Both the position numbers and the translations under genes were made by a program. A stretch of 64,000 bases of DNA, taken from positions 18,234,154-18,298,153 of the forward strand of contig NC_087091.1 of assembly GCF_963855985.1 (NCBI RefSeq). The letters run 5' to 3'. The notes beneath the pieces were generated by a model. That model ran no database searches. It was given only the letters and a program-made list of their open reading frames with translations, and was not told where the DNA came from. Source of the DNA: Ostrinia nubilalis. Its lineage: Eukaryota > Arthropoda > Insecta > Lepidoptera > Crambidae. Positions 47,582 to 59,098 of this stretch are shown piece by piece (the first letter of the stretch is position 1; every line of letters begins with the position of its first letter).

Positions 47582-48649
47582 GTAAGCTTATAGAGAAAAT
47601 CCTCCACCTCTGATTTCCACCACGATCGATTCTATGCTATCCATATCCAGGCGCTTCCCGCGCCCTTCACCAGATCACTGGTCCACCAAATGGGAAGCCC
47701 AGGGGAGGTTTGACTGAAAAACACTCACACATTTCTTTCATTTTACTTATGAATTAGGTACTTTATTATTAATCTGAAAGTCGTCATGAAACGAATTATT
47801 TAAGAAATATTTTCTTAACTTAACTTTTTCAAATATTAAGTTATTACCTTCTATCAGTAAATTAGTTGTGAACTCTATATTTTATTTATGGACTTGTTAA
47901 CCTCTTTTCGTATATGCCCTCAATATTAGCTCCAAGTTAAGGGCACTATGTCTATATTTATTGTTAGCGTATTCCTATTTTAATGTTTGCTGAACGTCTC
48001 GACGGCCCGAACCAATACAGAGTCAGAGTCGAGGTGATACAAACTTGCTAATTATAAATACTTAATGAGGGACTTCTAGTTCAGTGGCACTGCCTTGGTG
48101 TTAATTAATATTAAATTGAATCTAACCTATCTTATCAAGTGCCATATTTTACAATATTTCCATGCTTAGTTGCAGTCAGATACTTTGAGTTCAGCAGTTT
48201 GATATATTGAGAGGTATTTTCGTATGCCACAGTTAAATTAAAGTTTAATATTTTAAATGTCTGTAATATTCCTAACACACTGTTATTACGTCTGACGCTA
48301 ATATTTTCTTTATGTAAATCACAAAATTTTCATATCTCCAAATAATTCTGTCTTCAGTTTAACCATCTGTGTTCTTGATATTACAACTGGAGATAAGAAC
48401 TTCTATTATAAAGCAACTGTACTGAATTAAGTTTAGAATGTTCAGTCAGTACCTACAGAATATTCTTCTAAGAATTAGTTGTCGAAGCTAAAGATACTAT
48501 GAAAATACTATTTTCAGGTATGTGAGGACCGTTGCAATGATTCAAGCACATTGTGCTGATAGAAACCGAGAAATGTTTCACTTTTGAGAAAAAACACGTG
48601 AAGTAAAAATGTTGATGAATTATCTTATAATTAAATATTTTTTTTGATA

Positions 48650-49467
48650 ACTACAGCTACTTTTGCAGACGACACCGCTATATTAGCAAGTAATAAAGAT
48701 CCAGAACTGGCATCAGAGAACTTACAGAAAAGCCTCAACAATGTAAACGAATGGCTTCAAAAATGGAAAATCAAGGCTAGTGCTGCTAAGTCAGTGCAGG
48801 TGACATTCGCCCTAAAAAGAGGAGACTGTCCACCTGTAAAGTTGGGCCAATGTACTCTACCCCACAGTGACCATGTTAGATATCTTGGCTTACACATTGA
48901 TCGTAGACTAACCTGGAGCCACCACATCAAATGTAAGAAGCAGGAGCTTCAGCTGAAGTACAACAGCCTATACTGGATGCTAGGAAGGAACTCGCGACTC
49001 TCCTTGGACAACAAACTCCTAATATACAAAGTTATCCTTAAGCCCATATGGACTTATGGTTTGCAACTATGGGGCAGCGCAAGCGATTCCAACATAAGTA
49101 TACTCCAGCGCCAACAAAACAAGATCTTGAGAACAATTGCACAAGTACCATGGTACATTACCAACAACGAAGTCCACGAGCACCTTGAAATGAAAACAAT
49201 AAAGGAGGAAATTCGGAGTCTGGCAACTAAGTACAAAGAGCGGTTAATCCATCATCCTAACGAACTTGCTCGCCAACTTACCATGGACCAGTATGTGAGA
49301 CGACTGAAACGTCATCATATCCTGGAGCTAGAGGATCGCCAGTAGATCTGGGCAGCAGATGAGTTGATGCTTCCAATGGGAAGCCACTCCGCATGACAGC
49401 ATCAAAGAACAGATTTGCTCATAGTCTTGGGACTGATTGCAAATGATCACAGCAAAAAAAAAAAAAT
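48650..49467 (+). mobile_element. 5'-truncated Jockey-type LINE with poly-A
   Basis: The insertion starts inside reverse transcriptase and ends in a 13-bp poly-A run at 49454-49466. Only the palm-to-C-terminal third of the RT ORF remains. It differs from the LINEs at 7-26 kb in its poly-A tail and RT sequence. It lies in the sense direction within the intron. Confidence 0.85.
48651..49345 (+). pseudogene. Jockey-type reverse transcriptase, C-terminal part
   Basis: It opens at the catalytic box ATFADDTAILA (the FADD aspartates). It then has NEWLQKWKIKA, VRYLGLHIDRRLTW, IYKVILKPIWTYGLQLWG and a C-terminal region ending at LELEDRQ. About 230 codons are open without interruption. The fingers and most of the palm are missing because of 5' truncation, so it is dead. 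The open frame suggests it is not old. Confidence 0.9.
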
Positions 49468-49921
49468 TTTTAATACCTCTGACCTACGTTCTGCCATCTG
49501 GTTATGGGGTCTCTGTCGATTATTACATGAGTTTACAATTTTAAAGCCCATCACTCACATCTCATTGAGACCCATAGTCCTCGCCTCTCCAAATCAATCA
49601 AAAGGAAGCTATCAGTGGGCCCCATTCTTCGGAATGTACCCGTCACCCGTCCGGAGTTGTCCCCGGGGAAATCTGTAACGCTACGGTCTCGCCCCACTCG
49701 CTCCACTCGTCCCACTTGCCCCGCGCACGTGATCACGGGAACGCAAATTAGGCGCAAGTAGGCGATGCATGTGTGAACACTGAATGACTGTGATGTTGCG
49801 TGGAATCGATTCGGCTATGTAAAATATTATTTAGTCAAGGGTCATGTCAATGTCTTGCATTACACGCTCATTTTCAGTTTTGAAAATTTTAACATTTACT
49901 TCACAGTTTTATTATTTAATT
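49468..49921. other. Intronic DNA with possible retroelement piece
   Basis: No gene is seen. GC-richer at 49670-49750. A short 87-codon frame (49415-49678) crosses the LINE tail and is meaningless. Confidence 0.35.
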
Positions 49922-50062
49922 AGCGGCCGCCCGCGACTTCCGTTTTACCCCCTTAGGGGTGGAGTTTCGTAAAATCCTTTCTTAGCGGATGCCTATTGAT
50001 AGATCACTGTCAGTCAGTCAGACAGTCAGTCACCTTTGAGTTGTATACTCGTATATTTAGAT
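49922..50062 (+). repeat. Partial dispersed CCGCCCGCG-type repeat
   Basis: It starts GCGGCCGCCCGCGACTTCCG, has CTTAGCGGATGCC, then a CAGT-type simple repeat (GTCAGTCAGTCAGACAGTCA at about 50008-50029), and ends with GTATACTCGTATATTTAGAT. It has the same layout as 18432-18697 but a different central part. Confidence 0.55.
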
Positions 50063-50291
50063 TTACACAAAATAATTTCAAGAAAGAATAGCACAATTCT
50101 TTCGCTTCCTAGCAATCACTCACTGTAATAATGTAATAGTTGAATGACAGAGATGATCATTTCTTTTACATAAATAGTAGTCCCTGTGGTAATAAACTAA
50201 CAAATAATATAAAAACTTTAATAAAAATGATCCCAGTTATCGCTTGAAACGTTTCAATTGCCCCACAAAAGCGACTCATTTGCCCCAAAGT

Positions 50292-50320
50292 TGCAGTATC
50301 CAATTAACTTATTCATGAAT
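50292..50320 (+). promoter_or_regulatory. Recurrent intronic motif, copy 1
   Basis: TGCAG, a few bases, then CAATTAACTTATTCATGAAT (50301-50320). The last 20 bp are identical to 52851-52870. It is a palindromic TTCATGAA next to a homeodomain-like AATTAA. Function unknown. Confidence 0.5.
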
Positions 50321-51359
50321 ACCCGCTCGCACCACTGCTACATTATCCTGTATGTAGATTTAAAACATTACACCTTTTTTGTTGAAATTGGTTAATAAAC
50401 GTTAAATTATTAAGTTTACAGTCATCCTTTCAAAGAGTTGTTTTTAAATGAAGATATTTAAAATAAATTGACATAATAAATTAAATGATGAAATAATAAC
50501 TTGAATTATATTTTTAGCTTTAATTGAAAACCACTCTTCATAACTTAGCTGTTATTTAAAGAAAGCGTAATTTCTTAAAAATATCTATTTTTACCTTGTC
50601 AAAAGTCTGGACCTGTTTTTCATTGAAAGACAATCAATATCTTATTCAAGGAAGATGTCGCAGAGTAACTAAATCAAGTAACACAAAAATAACTTTTATC
50701 CACAAGGCCGTGCCTTTTATTCTTTTGACGCCCAATGTGGAGAAGTTTAGCTATTAATATATTTTTGTGTAACGTACTGCTTTAATAAAATATAAGATCT
50801 TGCTTATTTTTTTATGTTACAAATGAGTAGGTACGTAACTCTGTTTGCCTTAAATTTTCCTAGTGTTTTAAGCAGTTTTTTTTTTACAAATTTTGTTTGT
50901 AATTTACATGGGATCGACCTAAAAACCATAAGCTACGTTTTGTCGCAATATAAATCTTTGGAGAGGTGAAATACGGGATGAAAGTTTGTATGGGGAACCC
51001 ATCATTTCTCATGTTAGGGATAAAGTTCATATTTATGCTTCTGGTAAGGAATAAAAAGTGTTTTTGAACGTGAGTCGCGCGATAAATATTTTCCGAATTA
51101 TTACCAAATACCACACAGGTGAAGCTCCAGACTGTAGTAAGTGAAATTCAAATTCTATTCTAAAGGGAGGCAACACAGACGACGGCACATCAAATTAAAC
51201 ACTGTAGTATCTTATTTAGTTGTCATAGTATTAGGTCATATTTTGCCACAAACTTGTTTAGTCGGATATGCTGTCGACTGTACCAACTCGTACATAACAA
51301 TAAGCTTTGTCTGCGTTCCATCTAATATCGAGTTGCAGGATATTTCAATTGCGCACAGT

Positions 51360-51386
51360 TGCAGAATCAATTAAGTTATTCATGAA
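51360..51386 (+). promoter_or_regulatory. Recurrent intronic motif, copy 2
   Basis: TTGCAGAAT, then CAATTAAGTTATTCATGAA (51368-51386), one mismatch from the other two copies over 19 bp. Same orientation. Confidence 0.5.
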
Positions 51387-52840
51387 CGCGAATATTCCCG
51401 TGACGGTAACCACGAGGTACAGTTGAAGCGAATGAAGTAGACTGGATACACAAACAAAGTTTATATTAATACAACAGACTGACTCTACATTAACATAGTT
51501 TATGTTAATACTACAACTACAAAAACAATTCTACTAAATACTCTTTAAAATAAAGAAAACTAGAAATCATCGTAACCTCTCTAGTCCTGATCATTTCGTC
51601 ATCCTATGGAAAACCAATAGTTATAGAGTTTCTTTACACAATCAAAATCAAAGTAGACCATCAATATGTTATTTTGTATAACAACCTGATAAGCTACGTT
51701 TAGTAATATTTACATTCAACCTCTTTAAATTTACAACAGCCAACCAAAAATTAAGCGGCTGCAGAAAAACATAAAGCCCCGACAAGCACTCCACTTAACT
51801 TGTTTATTTATTTTCCAAATTATTCTGGAAAACATGGAAAGTATAAAAGTTTTGATTAACTTCGTCGAGGTGAATGAAATAATTGAAGAAGCCTTCAGGT
51901 GCGCTTATGAACATTTTCAGAAACTTTGTGATCTCGTCCCTTTTGTATTTTTTCTTACATTTGCTAAATTGGCTGTCATAATTTAATTCGAATGTTATGT
52001 AGGGTCATTTTGTTTTTGTATGTATAGGTTTTTAACGCGGAAAACGTCATCCGGTATTTTGAGTTCATTTACTTTATATTTAATCCTTGTCATTGTAGAG
52101 CCAGATCATTCAAGACCTATTATACAAAAAGACAGGCTATGTAACACAGAAGAATATTTCAGTAATTAACAGACAATCTTCTATGACTCGTTTAGTGGAT
52201 TGCGAGCAAATGAGAAAAGCAGATGTGCCAGGAGGTCCCACTAACATTAAAACGATTAATGTGACTGATAAAATCTCATTATTTACTTACGCAATGCGCA
52301 TTTTATGTAAATGACACATGCCCGCACTGTCATGCGATTTTAATACAAAAGTTCATATTTAGATAGTCGCTAAGAATGAAGAACATAATGACAAATTTCC
52401 TACTAGTACTTCGCAATAATGTAGCCTTGGAAGTTAGTTGCTTAACCAAAACCATTTGGAATCGGTAACAAAGGCACTTCCCAAAATTGATCTCTATTTA
52501 TATTCCTCTGTTTACCTTTATCAGATATCCGGTTAGATGTATTTCGGTTTGTATATTTTAATTCAATAAACGAATTTATACAATGCTCCAACTCCTCTCC
52601 GAGTCAAATTATCATTGAATGGACCATTCACAACTTTATTAAAATTCGCGCGATTCATTCAGACATCGGCAATTCTCATCTCATTTCGGATTCACATCAA
52701 TTACGTCTTCACGTTCCCACGTTTTTACTCAATCGAGTTTGCTATTAACCCTTTCCGAATTGGATTACTCCCGAAACGAACTGTCATATTTCTCTGCAGT
52801 AATTAAGTAGGGGTGTCTGGGGAGGCGACTTCCAGCGCCT

Positions 52841-52870
52841 TGCAGTGTTACAATTAACTTATTCATGAAT
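52841..52870 (+). promoter_or_regulatory. Recurrent intronic motif, copy 3
   Basis: TGCAGTGTTA, then CAATTAACTTATTCATGAAT, identical over 20 bp to copy 1. The flanks are GC-rich on the left (AGGCGACTTCCAGCGCCT). Confidence 0.5.
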
Positions 52871-53343
52871 TTGCCGGGTGTCTAATTATTTATTTTATTT
52901 TATGAGCCCTATTATCTTGATACTGCCTGCTCGTAAATACTTAAGCGGTAAGTGAGAGTGCCGTGGAATTCTCGAGTGCCAAAATGAAGGGTTCGGATGC
53001 TTCATTTGTTGTTCCAGTTTACAGTCGGGATCAGAATTTCTCTTTATTACACTCTTGCACTAGAATTATTTGGCGTTTTAGATCTAAACTTTATGCCACA
53101 AATAATGTACAGAAGGATGAAGCCTTTGAAGATACTAGATGGGCAATAACCTTTTAATATAGTAAGAATAAACTTGACCTGATTAAATTAACTTAAAGCA
53201 TGCTTCTGATAAAATCAAACCTCTTGTCTGACTCCAAAAATACTTGAATCGTTTTTCAAAAGATAAAATTACACGGAATCTATTTACTAAAAGGGCATCA
53301 TTGAAAATCGATTTAATGGAGAGAAGCAAATAAAACTGGCGAT

Positions 53344-53400
53344 ATGAGCACCCGGTGGGAATGCCTCAGGGGCCGGCTCTGGGACCCTAATCAAATTTAC
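53344..53400 (+). pseudogene. Tiny reverse-transcriptase relic
   Basis: The + frame reads PVGMPQGPALGP and then a stop where the family has L-L-F. This is the PQGxxLGP block of non-LTR RTs. Nothing else of the domain remains, so the identification is tentative. Confidence 0.45.
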
Positions 53401-53684
53401 CTTAACCCGCCCGATCGTGTGCACGGATTATATTTTTTCCTCTAAGTGATTTCTATACTTGCGTAAAGTAAATTCTGGAGAAAAACCAAATGGTCACACT
53501 CCTTTTTTCGCATGAGAATAAAATCGCAATCATAATCAAAATGTGAAATTCATGAAATACGATTGTTAAATGAGAGAATATAACATTTAGATAATCTTTT
53601 GTATCACGATTAAGAACAATGGAGAAACTTACCTTATAATTTGTACCCATTGTTTATTATTTAATCTCTCATTAAATGTCTTTA

Positions 53685-54073
53685 TTAACCCTTTCACGCA
53701 TATGGGACACATTTGTCCCCGCATAGTTTTTACGATTTACAGTAATACTAGTTAAGTTAAACCCTTTGTAGTTTAATATTCTAAAATTTTATTATTATCT
53801 TTTATGATTATGCGCTATAAATAATAAAAAACGCGATTCCTTGTGTAAAAAAATACTGGCACAAAATGTGAAAAAAAAATTCGTTCGACGTCAAAATTAA
53901 AAAATATTTTAATATTACTTAGCGGCTGTTTGGAAATTATTTTTCTTCCGATTTACATTCACTAATAAGTATAATTATCGTTTTATTGCATATTTTCGAT
54001 TTTATTCGTATGCATAATGAATATTATGTAAAAATCTGTATTGGGACACGGGTGTCCCTATGTGCGTCAAAGG
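53685..54073. mobile_element. piggyBac-like MITE with TTAA
   Basis: It opens TTAACCCTTTCACGCATATG, then GGACACATTTGTCCCC. The far end is an imperfect inverse (GGGACACGGGTGTCCCTATG, then TGCGTCAAAGG). TTAA plus CCC at the tip fits piggyBac-type elements. There is no coding frame. It shares ends with 55150-55314. Confidence 0.65.
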
Positions 54074-54269
54074 CAACTTGATTCTTACTAAGGATATTGT
54101 TTGCCTCGTTATAATTTGTATGTTTTTATTGATGTTTTATTTATAATTCATACATTTTTTTGTAAATCATTTGTCTTCAAATCGACTTGAAGAAATTTCG
54201 CTCAGGAAAGACGAAATTTAGAAGTCATGATGACTGAAAATAGTGACAATGAGTATGGTTTCCTCCCTG

Positions 54270-54556
54270 ATGAAAGGGTGTCTACTGCTGGACAGAGGCT
54301 TTCCTGAGGATTTCCACAACAATCGTTCCTGTGCTGCTCGTATACATGAATGTACATGAGCAGCACAGGAACATGAGGCCTGCCACACTGCGTCTTCCTA
54401 TCCGTGGGCGCCACTCGAGAAATTTTCTGCCCAAACGGCCATCACTTCTGCGAGCTATGTGCCCTGCCCATTGCTGCGAAAGTTTGGTAATGATGCGGGC
54501 TATATCTGTTACTTTGAGTCTCCTACGGACTTCCTCATCACCCTTTGGGTGACTTT
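54270..54556 (-). mobile_element. Rearranged RTE-type LINE 3' fragment
   Basis: On the - strand it reads a block like VTDIARIITKL, then GQGT and DGRLGRKFLEWRP, IGRRS-V, and later the terminal GTCCAGCAGTAGACACCC. The segment between them, which should encode TDDLIKVAG, is replaced by a 48-bp near-palindrome at 54325-54372. It is a dead copy. Confidence 0.7.
54325..54372. other. 48-bp near-perfect palindrome
   Basis: GTTCCTGTGCTGCTC and its exact inverse GAGCAGCACAGGAAC (15 bp) enclose an 18-bp centre that is itself nearly palindromic (TACAT-GAATG-TACAT type). It lies inside an RTE relic. Confidence 0.85.
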
Positions 54557-55149
54557 GAGCCTTCTCACATAAGGCTCATAGTGAAGGAATACGTCTCCGC
54601 TCCGTGCGTCATCGCCGCCAAGCCAACACACATTGGTCAAAGACTTTCAGTCAAAGGTCTTGAGACACTGCGATATTTTGGATAAGAAGATGTCGCGAAG
54701 CCTCTCGGATGTTGTCCCCCCAAGTAAGATTCACAATTGTAGTCACGGCACGGCTGAGACCTTGGAAGACCTAGAATCAATCCCCATGCCCTAATTAGAG
54801 GCTCTCAATAAATGGGATTTAACATAAAAATGGACAAGACGAAAAAATTATGTCAAATATCCGTGTTACACGCACTTCTCTGAACGCTGGAGACTCTACA
54901 CTCAAAGTTGTTCTTGAAACAAACAGTCTAGTTAGGTAGATCTAACTTCAAGAAAGAGGTCTATGATGAGATGAGGATCAAATATAAAAATACGTAAGAT
55001 ATGATGCTACCTATTTTAAATTTATTATTATAAATATTAAAAATAAGCTTATTGATTAAATTTAATGTGTATTTTTAGTGTGATTTGTATTTATTTTGCA
55101 ATAAAAGCGTCGAAGTATTTTATTTTCAATATATGAGGCAATGTATACC
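54557..55149. other. Intronic non-coding DNA
   Basis: No feature is recognised. The left half is moderately GC-rich and may be more of the RTE copy. The right half is AT-rich. Confidence 0.35.
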
Positions 55150-55314
55150 TTAACGCATATAGGGACATATGTGTCCCCGACTGAAAAACACTGAAATACA
55201 TAGTACTTATATTTTCTGTACTACTTCTATCTTAAATTAGACTATAATAAATAGATATAACTAAAGAAAAAATAATTTTATGGTTTGGAATAGTTATAAG
55301 CGTGTAAGGGTTAA
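55150..55314. mobile_element. piggyBac-like MITE, second copy
   Basis: Left TTAACGCATATAGGGACATA, then TGTGTCCCC. Right end GCGTGTAAGGGTTAA, the inverse of the TTAACCCTTTCACGC tip at 53685. The left tip has lost its CCC. Non-coding, about 165 bp. Confidence 0.6.
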
Positions 55315-55885
55315 ACTGTCCCGTTGTAAAAGTTAAGGCAATTCATGAGTAAAGTTAGTCCTACGTTCAAGTTGTCTCTACAAAGATTTACTGACCCGAT
55401 AGAATCAAGAAATTAGTTTCCAATTTCTAATTCATTTACCATCCCCAAGTTGTGAGAGTGACAAATAGAGCAGATAACCCCAAACATCAAAGTGTACAGA
55501 ATCAACCAAAATAGATCGTATAACCGCAATCGATGTACGCATCAATCGGAAATTAATACTCAATACTCAATACTCAATATGTTTATTGCTTCCTTAAGTA
55601 CATTTACTTTGATGAAGTTCCCTGTTTTGCAAACTAATATCGTTCCTAAAAGCTAATATGTCTTGTTCAAATAGCACTATTTGTGAAATTTCATAAAGTT
55701 CAGTTTCAAGCAGCGCGGAGTGCCGTAACTTTGTTATGAAAATTGTATGCGCCCAAAAATGACGGTGCGCAGGATCAGTAGGCGCGCTCGTAAACACCCA
55801 CTAGCGTCTGCCGTGTACGAGAGTTGAATGCACTCTTTGGAACATTTTGCTTCAGGTGCTCTACATTCGACTACTACGCGGAGCT

Positions 55886-55933
55886 CCCCTGCTTACGCGG
55901 ATCTTATCGACATAAGATCCGCGGAAGCAGGGG
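55886..55933. other. 22-bp stem hairpin, 4-nt loop
   Basis: CCCCTGCTTACGCGGATCTT plus AT pairs with ATAAGATCCGCGGAAGCAGG plus GG around the loop CGAC, with a single mismatch (A opposite G). It is GC-rich in AT-rich intron DNA. It could be an extruding cruciform, a small-RNA precursor-like fold or a MITE remnant. Confidence 0.88.
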
Positions 55934-56451
55934 CGTATGTAATCTAAAAATCCCAAGGTTTTTTATTGCAACCAATGGGCTGCGGCCTAAAGCACAGTAA
56001 AAATTGATTCTTTGTGGTACAATTGGAAATAATTATGTAACTTTTAGTAACTGATAATAAGAAGATAAAACTAATCGAGGTAAACTATTTTCAAAGAAAT
56101 AATATGTTTTTATCAATTAAAAAACTGCCTTCGTGAGTTACCTACATTATCTCTCAGCTCTGTGCACCCCTTTCAACGGAGTGGGCCTGCTCTCTTAAAA
56201 TTAACTGCGCAAAAAAATATTCCGCGAAATACGTTTAACGTAGGCAACGGTTATTTTTAGCGGTAAACGCTCGCTTTTGAAGGGCCATTTTGGGATAGTG
56301 GTCTGTAATAAACAGGGTAAAGTTCTCTGGCGGTCGATCGAATTACATTTTATGTGCTTTGAACTTTTAATGGGTGCACTGGGACTAACTAGGAAATGCG
56401 TCCTTTTGAATATTTTAGTTAATTTCAGAGGAATCAATTCAAATAAGTAAT

Positions 56452-56845
56452 TCAGCTCAATCAGTTATACAGAAGCTCAAAGTTGCACAGCGTGCTATGG
56501 AGAGGGCTATGCTCGGTGTTTCTTTACGAGATGGAATCAGAAATGAGGAGATCCGTAAACGAACTAAAGTAGCTGACATAGCCCGACGGATTAGCAAGCT
56601 AAAGTGGCAGTGGGCAGGGCACATAGTACGCAGAACTGACGGCCGATGGGGCAGCAAGGTTCTGGAACGAAGGCCGCGTACCGGAAAACGCAGCGTGGGA
56701 CGTCCACCCACAAGGTGAACCGACGACCTGATAAAGGTAGCAGGAAGGCGCTGGATGCAGGCCGCTACCAAACGTGCGATGTGGAAGTCATTGGGGGATG
56801 CCTATGTTCAGCAGTGGACGTCCTGTGGCTGAAATGATGAAAATG
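56452..56845 (+). mobile_element. RTE-type LINE 3' end, longest copy
   Basis: The frame reads QKLKVAQRAMERAMLGVSL, then KVADIARRISKLKWQWAGHI, VRRTDGRWGSKVLERRP and RTGKRSVGRPPTR. It then has a stop (TGA at 56716-56718, in place of W) and TDDLIKVAGRRWMQ. It finishes GTGGACGTCCTGTGGCTGAA with a short GATGA tail. This gives the reference for the other RTE relics in the window. It is 5'-truncated and carries a nonsense codon. Confidence 0.85.
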
Positions 56846-58599
56846 TTGTAAATCCATTAATATTAAAGTTAGAATAGTCATGGAGCTAGTAACCAATTCC
56901 TCAAATAATTGGCAAACGTTGGGCGCCAATGTTACGTTGATTGGCGCAGCCTTATGCAAAGCGTCCTCAAGCGACGCGACGCCCGCGATGCTACGTGTAA
57001 TTGTGTTATTAGTTCAAACACGGTTTGCAACCAATCCAGATGTAACGCGTTGTTATTTCATATTATCTCATTATAGACAAACAAATAAATAAATAAAAAC
57101 GTTTATTACTTTTTACAAAATTATTAGTGTAACTGCTGAATTTGTAGTAAATATTTAATTGCAGTGTTAAATTAAATATGCACAGATCTATTAGGGTACG
57201 CACAGGTTTATTTTATGCGTCCACGAGTGATTCCTCTGAATTCTTACACATGAAAGCGAAAGTAAAACTCAATATACCTACATCGGACAATAGTAAAATC
57301 GTATTTCAACATGCACCAATCCTTGTTTGTATCAGAATTTACGAGCTGTCATTTTAGTCTCGTTCAACTTTAAATAGAACCCAGAACCAACAAAATAATC
57401 AATAGACTGCTAAAATAGAAATGAGTATTCAAGATAACCTCAGTAAGTCACGTTCCGTTATTTTCTAAATACTCGTATCATGTGACGTAGGTAAAGTTAG
57501 TTGCATTTATTGGATGAGTGTTGAGAGCAAACCAATTGGTGATATTTCATACTTACAAAGACGTCTCGATGTTTCACGCTGCCTCATGGAAGTAATTGTG
57601 CTAAGGCTTAATCATCATCTCTTTGTTTTTATTCTTAGATACCCAAGGTACTAAATTCCACGAGATATAAAAACAAAAAAATAAAAACGTAAAAAGGCGA
57701 GCATTATAAATTCTCGCACACAACCATTGCTCATAAACTTTGCCATCTTAATCCTGCACTTAATCACATCACAAATGGCACGTGAACAAACAACCGCGAA
57801 GTGGCATAACTCCGCGAACTTGTTCCGAGTGGCAAATCCTCATAAGCCTCTTCCCCCTTTTTATTTGCCACCACATACTTAACGGCAATTTCGAGTGAAC
57901 CCTGCCGCTTTATCCGCCGTATTAAGGTGGGCTCGCGGTGTTTTGCGATGCGCATTTTGTCAACAGCGGACACGTTGCGTGTGTCTGCGGTGTATCGGAA
58001 CATAACGTTCTTAAGCGGACCTTTTTTACTGGAAAAAGGAAAAGGTAATCCGTTGTTTCTTTGTGCATACAATTTGAGTATCGCTACTTCTGAACGTAAC
58101 TGAACAAATACACCAAATCTTGAAGATTTTTAAAGAAAAGAGACACTTTTCCTTCATTTTATATCAGTACAATATGCTTTTAACAAAATGCTTTCCGCGT
58201 CCAGAAAACCATTTGTACTGCAGGCAACATAAAATTCATAAATAGTAAAAATATTGTGTGCAAAAATATAAATACGTATGCATGACAATACGGTAACTTT
58301 GCAGTCCCTATCATAGCGACGAGATGCAGACACAGAAAGATCACATGCTTAAAAAAGCCTATTATACAACTCGAGATTTTCTTAATGATAAGTCATCCTG
58401 GGAGTAGGATTATGGTCCTCTCATGCTCGCACTAAAAATAATTAAAATGGAAAGTAATGTATAAACTAATAATAATTTCTCAAATGTTATAGTGTCATGC
58501 TTCTCAATCTGGACTGTTACTTAGCTTTATTATTAGTTTTTTTTAAAGAGATAACTTGGAATTGTCATTCTCACTAAAATGTCTCTGGGGTGGTGGCGT
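56846..58599. other. Intronic non-coding DNA
   Basis: A possible retroposon tail (AAATAAATAAATAAA) occurs at 57080-57096. A GC-richer block at 57770-58035 is open on the - strand for 102 codons (57764-58072), but I see no family motif. It could be a conserved regulatory block or an unrecognised exon. Confidence 0.35.
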
Positions 58600-59098
58600 A
58601 GTGAGGCGGGTCGTTACATTCCCTCCAATATGGTCGAGTGAAGCGATGGCTGGTTCACTCGTCATGTCTGTGAACAGGCGCTGCTTTCGGGGACTGGTCA
58701 ATCCAAGTTATTCAAATTTATGTATGCGAGTCATTTCTACTAGTATCTTAATATGTAAGTCTAGATATTAGCACGTCACTACCTTGTTTAATATACCACG
58801 CAATCTTGTATACCCATTCTTATAAGATACACCATACAAGAATGCATGGTAAATTCAGTGAACTGCTCCTGAATCGAATGTACCTACTACTACTATTTAT
58901 ATTTATTTATATTAACCGGCAGACAGTGGTGACTGAGTTTGTTGCGGCGCTTCTTCTCAGCACTTGCCAAATGTTGGTCTCGAAGCGCTGGTAGGGTAAA
59001 AAGATTATGAGACATGTAGAGGCTCCTTAAGAGCAAAATGACGATTTGTAAGAACTATTTATTAGTCTAAACAAATAAAGAAATTTTGACTTTGACTC
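58600..59098 (+). mobile_element. ~500-bp dispersed repeat, + orientation
   Basis: Partner of 30610-31111 in the opposite orientation and closely similar end to end, including TGGTTCACTCGTCATGTCTG, TCGAAGCGCTGGTAGGGTAA and the tail TTTTGACTTTGACT. The two copies form a 28-kb-spaced inverted pair. Confidence 0.75.
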
